A program made the translations under genes and the position numbers. DNA of 64,000 bases from Hoeflea_A sp039025395 (lineage in GTDB: Bacteria > Pseudomonadota > Alphaproteobacteria > Rhizobiales > Rhizobiaceae), in NCBI GenBank assembly GCA_039025395.1, contig JBCCOK010000023.1, positions 1-64,000 of the forward strand, written 5' to 3'. Under the pieces are notes generated by a model. The model ran no database searches. It worked only from the letters and a program-made list of their open reading frames with translations, and was not told the origin of the DNA. Of the stretch, positions 61,375-64,000 are shown piece after piece; the first letter of the stretch is position 1, and every line of letters begins with the position of its first letter.

Positions 61375-61463
61375 GAATTCCTCCAATCAATCTCAATTTT
61401 TCCTGCCGGGCAAAAACCCGGTTGTCTTTGTTTGCCGATAATATCTGCCCCGCGACGGAGTGC

Positions 61464-62525
61464 TTATTGGCCGGCCGTTTGACGATGTCTTGTCAATCCC
61501 TTGACGATATCCTGAGCGGTAATAGTTCCGACGACCGCGCCGTTGTCAATAATGCCGATGGCGCCAGGCCGCTTTGCAATGCTGTCGAGAATATCGGTCA
61601 GCGGTGCGTCAGGTGCCGCAGTGGCAGAAAGCCCGCTGCTGGCCATATCTTCGCTTTCGGCGGCGGCTGTCATAACGTCACGCGCGACAAGCATTGAAAG
61701 CGGGTTCATATTGGCGACAAAGTCCGCGACGTAGGCGCTGGCCGGGTTTTGGACGATCTGTTGCGGCGTGCCGCACTGAACGATGCGGCCGCCCTCCATG
61801 ATGGCGATGCGATTGCCGATGCGAAATGCCTCATCAAGATCGTGGCTGACGAAGATGATCGTCTTGTGCAACTGCTGCTGCAGTTGCAGCAACTCGTCCT
61901 GAAGCCGGGTCCGGATCAAGGGATCGAGTGCCGAAAAAGGTTCGTCCATCAGCAGGATCGGTGCGCCGGTTGCGAAAGCGCGCGCCAACCCCACCCGTTG
62001 CTGCATCCCGCCCGAAAGCTCGTTAACACGTCGGTCCGACCATTGGTCCAGGCCTACAAGCTTCAACTGCTCGGCAACGGTTTCATTGCGCTTCGATGCC
62101 GACACGCCGGCCAGTTCGAGGCCGAAGCCGACATTATCAGCGACCGTTCGCCACGGCAGAAGCCCGAACTGCTGAAACACCATCGTGACCAGCTCCATTC
62201 GAAGACGGCGCAGGTCTGCGGCTGAACAGTGCTGTGGATCGATGTAGTTTTCTCCGTTGTCGACCAGCGCTTCACCGCGGATGACCGGGTTCAGGCCGTT
62301 GACAGCGCGCAACAGCGTTGATTTTCCCGAACCGGACAAACCCATCAGGACGATGATTTCACCTTTTTCAATATCCAGACTTGCGCCCGCGACGCCGAGG
62401 ACTTGGCCCGTCTCGTTCTGGATATCCTCGCGCGACATGCCGCGGTCGACCAGCGGCAAGGCCGATTTCGGATCGTTGCCAAAGATAATGTCGACACCGT
62501 TGAATCTTACGAGCGGCCTGCTCAT
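61464..62525 (-). CDS. choV: Choline/glycine-betaine ABC transporter ATP-binding protein
   Basis: A 353-residue ABC ATPase of the ProV/ChoV group. Walker A GLSGSGKST, the ABC signature LSGGMQQRVGLARA, Walker B ILLMDEPFSALD and the H-loop VSHDLDEA are all present, with a CBS-like tail (PGAIGIIDNGAVVGTITAQDIV). It powers uptake of choline or betaine as osmoprotectant or carbon source. Its start overlaps the stop of the permease gene by 4 bp, with choX further upstream, giving the choX-choW-choV order of rhizobia. Confidence 0.9.
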   Translation of the reverse strand: MSRPLVRFNGVDIIFGNDPKSALPLVDRGMSREDIQNETGQVLGVAGASLDIEKGEIIVLMGLSGSGKSTLLRAVNGLNPVIRGEALVDNGENYIDPQHCSAADLRRLRMELVTMVFQQFGLLPWRTVADNVGFGLELAGVSASKRNETVAEQLKLVGLDQWSDRRVNELSGGMQQRVGLARAFATGAPILLMDEPFSALDPLIRTRLQDELLQLQQQLHKTIIFVSHDLDEAFRIGNRIAIMEGGRIVQCGTPQQIVQNPASAYVADFVANMNPLSMLVARDVMTAAAESEDMASSGLSATAAPDAPLTDILDSIAKRPGAIGIIDNGAVVGTITAQDIVKGLTRHRQTAGQ

Positions 62526-63358
62526 GTGCTTTCTCCGGCACGGAACATGCGGTCGAGCACAATCGCGACAACAACGATGACGAAACCCGCTTCGAAACCC
62601 AGTGCCGTATTGACCGAATTCAGGGCGCGTACCACCGGGACCCCGAGTCCGTCAGCCCCGACAAGGGCCGCGATGACCACCATTGAAAGGGAAAGCATGA
62701 TCGTCTGTGTCAGGCCAGCCATGATCTGTGGCATGGCATAGGGAAGTTCGACCTTCCATAACAGTTGCCGCTTGGTGGCGCCGAAGGCAAGGCCTGCCTC
62801 GAGAAGCGATTTTGGCGTTGACGAGATGCCCAGATGCGTCAGCCTGATGGGGGCGGGGACGACGAAGATTGCCGTCGCAATGAGCCCCGGGACCATACCA
62901 ATGCCGAAAAAAACGATCGCCGGGATGAGATAGACAAAAGTCGGAAGGGTTTGCATCAAGTCGAGAATGGGGCGGATTGCCGTGTAAAGCCTGGGCCGGT
63001 GTGCGGCAGCAATTCCGACCGGAACGCCCAGCGCCATGCATACAAGACAGGCCGAGAGAACCAGTGTGAGCGTCTCCGTGGTGCGTTCCCAGTAGCCCTG
63101 GTTGATAATGAAGAGGAAGCTGATTGCGACGAACAGCGCCGTTGTTACGGATCGCCGCAGCGCATAGGCAAGGGCCACGAAGACGACGACGACGAGGAGC
63201 GGCGGCGGTGTTTGCAATACCCACAATATTGCGTTTATGACGGCTTCGAGACCGATTGCGAGGCCGTCGAAAAACCAGGCGCCGTTGTCGGTAAGCCAGT
63301 CGACAACAGCCTTAGACCATTGGCCTACCGGGATCTTGTTGTCCGTCAACCAATCCAT
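62522..63358 (-). CDS. choW: Choline ABC transporter permease
   Basis: A 278-residue inner-membrane permease with about six membrane segments and the ABC-permease EAA-like loop (EAGLAFGATKRQLLWKVELPYAMPQIMAGL). The N-terminal MDWLTDNKIPVGQWSKAVVDWLTDN matches ChoW/ProW. The start is ATG 63358. It overlaps choV by 4 bp and follows choX by 132 bp. Confidence 0.9.
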   Translation of the reverse strand: MDWLTDNKIPVGQWSKAVVDWLTDNGAWFFDGLAIGLEAVINAILWVLQTPPPLLVVVVFVALAYALRRSVTTALFVAISFLFIINQGYWERTTETLTLVLSACLVCMALGVPVGIAAAHRPRLYTAIRPILDLMQTLPTFVYLIPAIVFFGIGMVPGLIATAIFVVPAPIRLTHLGISSTPKSLLEAGLAFGATKRQLLWKVELPYAMPQIMAGLTQTIMLSLSMVVIAALVGADGLGVPVVRALNSVNTALGFEAGFVIVVVAIVLDRMFRAGEST

Positions 63359-63490
63359 GTCGGATCCCCCGTGAATGAATGCCTGCTGATGTTGGAGCCG
63401 CGATGGAGCGGGCAGCACATGCGCGCCACCCGCCTTATCCCACCGATTATTGCCCGATCCCCACCGGGCAGCCGCCGCCGTCTAAAGGCT

Positions 63491-64000
63491 CTACATGCCG
63501 AGGCTTGATTTGACGGCAGCCAAGCCGTCATTGCCGTCGGTTGTCGTCACGTCGGCAAGCCATACCTCTATGGCCTCGGGATTTGCCTTGAGCCAAGCCT
63601 TGGCTGCAGCGGAGGGCTCCTCGCCATCGTCGAGAATCGAAGCCATGATCTCGTTTTCCATTTCCAGCGAGAATTTCAGGTTTTTGAGCAATGCGCCGAC
63701 ATTGGCGCACTCTTCCGTAAAGCCCTTGCGTGCGTTGGTATAGACCGTCGCTCCGCCGAAATCAGGGCCGAAATGATCATCTCCGCCGGCAAGGTAGGTG
63801 AGTTCGAAATTTGCATTCATCGGGTGAGGCGCCCAGCCTAGGAAAACGATCGGCTCGTCACGTCTGTGCAGGCGCGCGACCTGGGCAAGCATGCCCTGTT
63901 CAGAGGATTCGACAAGCTCAAATTCCTTGAGACCAAACGCATCGGCCTCGATCATATCAAGGATAATGCGGTTTCCGTCGTTTCCGGGTTCGATCCCGTA
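63491..64000 (-). CDS. choX: Choline ABC transporter substrate-binding protein, partial
   Basis: The C-terminal 169 residues of a type II binding protein (start beyond the window). The frame is open to the last base. Conserved pieces include YGIEPGNDGNRIILDMI at the cut end and GWAPHPMN, both typical of ChoX/ProX ligand-binding clefts. It is the periplasmic partner of the downstream choW and choV genes. The upstream part and the signal peptide are outside the window. Confidence 0.85.
   Translation of the reverse strand, partial: YGIEPGNDGNRIILDMIEADAFGLKEFELVESSEQGMLAQVARLHRRDEPIVFLGWAPHPMNANFELTYLAGGDDHFGPDFGGATVYTNARKGFTEECANVGALLKNLKFSLEMENEIMASILDDGEEPSAAAKAWLKANPEAIEVWLADVTTTDGNDGLAAVKSSLGM

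Noticed and set aside
1..64000. Search for CRISPR arrays, tRNA/rRNA genes, integrases and origins
   Set aside because: Reading through the window, no regularly spaced direct repeats, RNA gene signatures or integrase/transposase coding sequences were noticed; small RNA genes cannot be excluded without a covariance-model search.

Overview
The window looks like a chromosomal segment of an alphaproteobacterium, most likely of the Hyphomicrobiales (Rhizobiales). The grounds are moderately high GC, a folE-hisI pair joined by a TAATG junction, a choline-type choXWV uptake operon, a SqrR/BigR-type ArsR repressor, and many catabolic SDR, LysR, AKR and amidase genes. No rRNA, tRNA, CRISPR array, prophage or complete insertion sequence was seen.

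Layout. 1-2.05 kb: two tandem proline-racemase-family genes for hydroxyproline metabolism, the second ending inside a TA-flanked MITE-like inverted-repeat element. 2.3-3.5 kb: cbpA-cbpM chaperone pair. 3.9-6.6 kb: an aldo/keto reductase and a membrane-anchored FHA-like/trypsin-like protease. 6.6-13.4 kb: acetolactate decarboxylase with a DNA-binding-like N-terminal extension, CYTH-CHAD phosphatase, erythronate-dehydrogenase-like enzyme, TlpA-like thioredoxin, DMT exporter, LysR regulator and a SnoaL-like secreted protein. 13.4-17.5 kb: secreted alpha/beta hydrolase with an AraC regulator, and a divergent AKR/LysR pair. 17.7-29 kb: a co-directional surface module of LuxR regulator, small ORF, 2221-residue mosaic adhesin, alginate-export-like porin and NylB-like serine hydrolase. 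29.1-32.5 kb: ferredoxin, selenium-binding protein/methanethiol oxidase, an unusual SDR and a YHS protein. 32.7-37 kb: gamma-glutamyltransferase, an unknown membrane transporter-like protein and a ChaA antiporter. 37-43.4 kb: amidase, folE, hisI, a two-domain metallophosphoesterase, a SpoIIAA-like protein and a persulfide-dioxygenase-like hydrolase. 43.4-48.8 kb: FAD oxidase, two SDRs, a phosphotransferase and an isopropylmalate-dehydrogenase-family enzyme. 49.3-57.1 kb: a surface-glycan island with three glycosyltransferases, two different sulfotransferases, an FkbM methyltransferase and an MFS exporter. 57.3-64 kb: FAD oxidase with the SqrR-like repressor, HugZ-like protein, CaiB/BaiF CoA-transferase, hydroxyacyl-CoA dehydrogenase and the choline ABC transporter, which is cut by the window end.

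The most interesting parts are the sulfotransferase island and the SqrR-like/FAD oxidase operon. The island has three irregular features: a glycosyltransferase whose best start is an ATT codon, a truncated upstream ORF coupled to one sulfotransferase, and a diverged remnant of the neighbouring FAD oxidase on the far side of the other sulfotransferase. Reduced-sulfur chemistry recurs in the window (methanethiol oxidase, persulfide-dioxygenase-like MBL, SqrR-like sensor), but whether these genes form one response is inference. Other candidates are the RHH-acetolactate decarboxylase fusion, the adhesin, and a SDR with Phe at the catalytic Tyr position.
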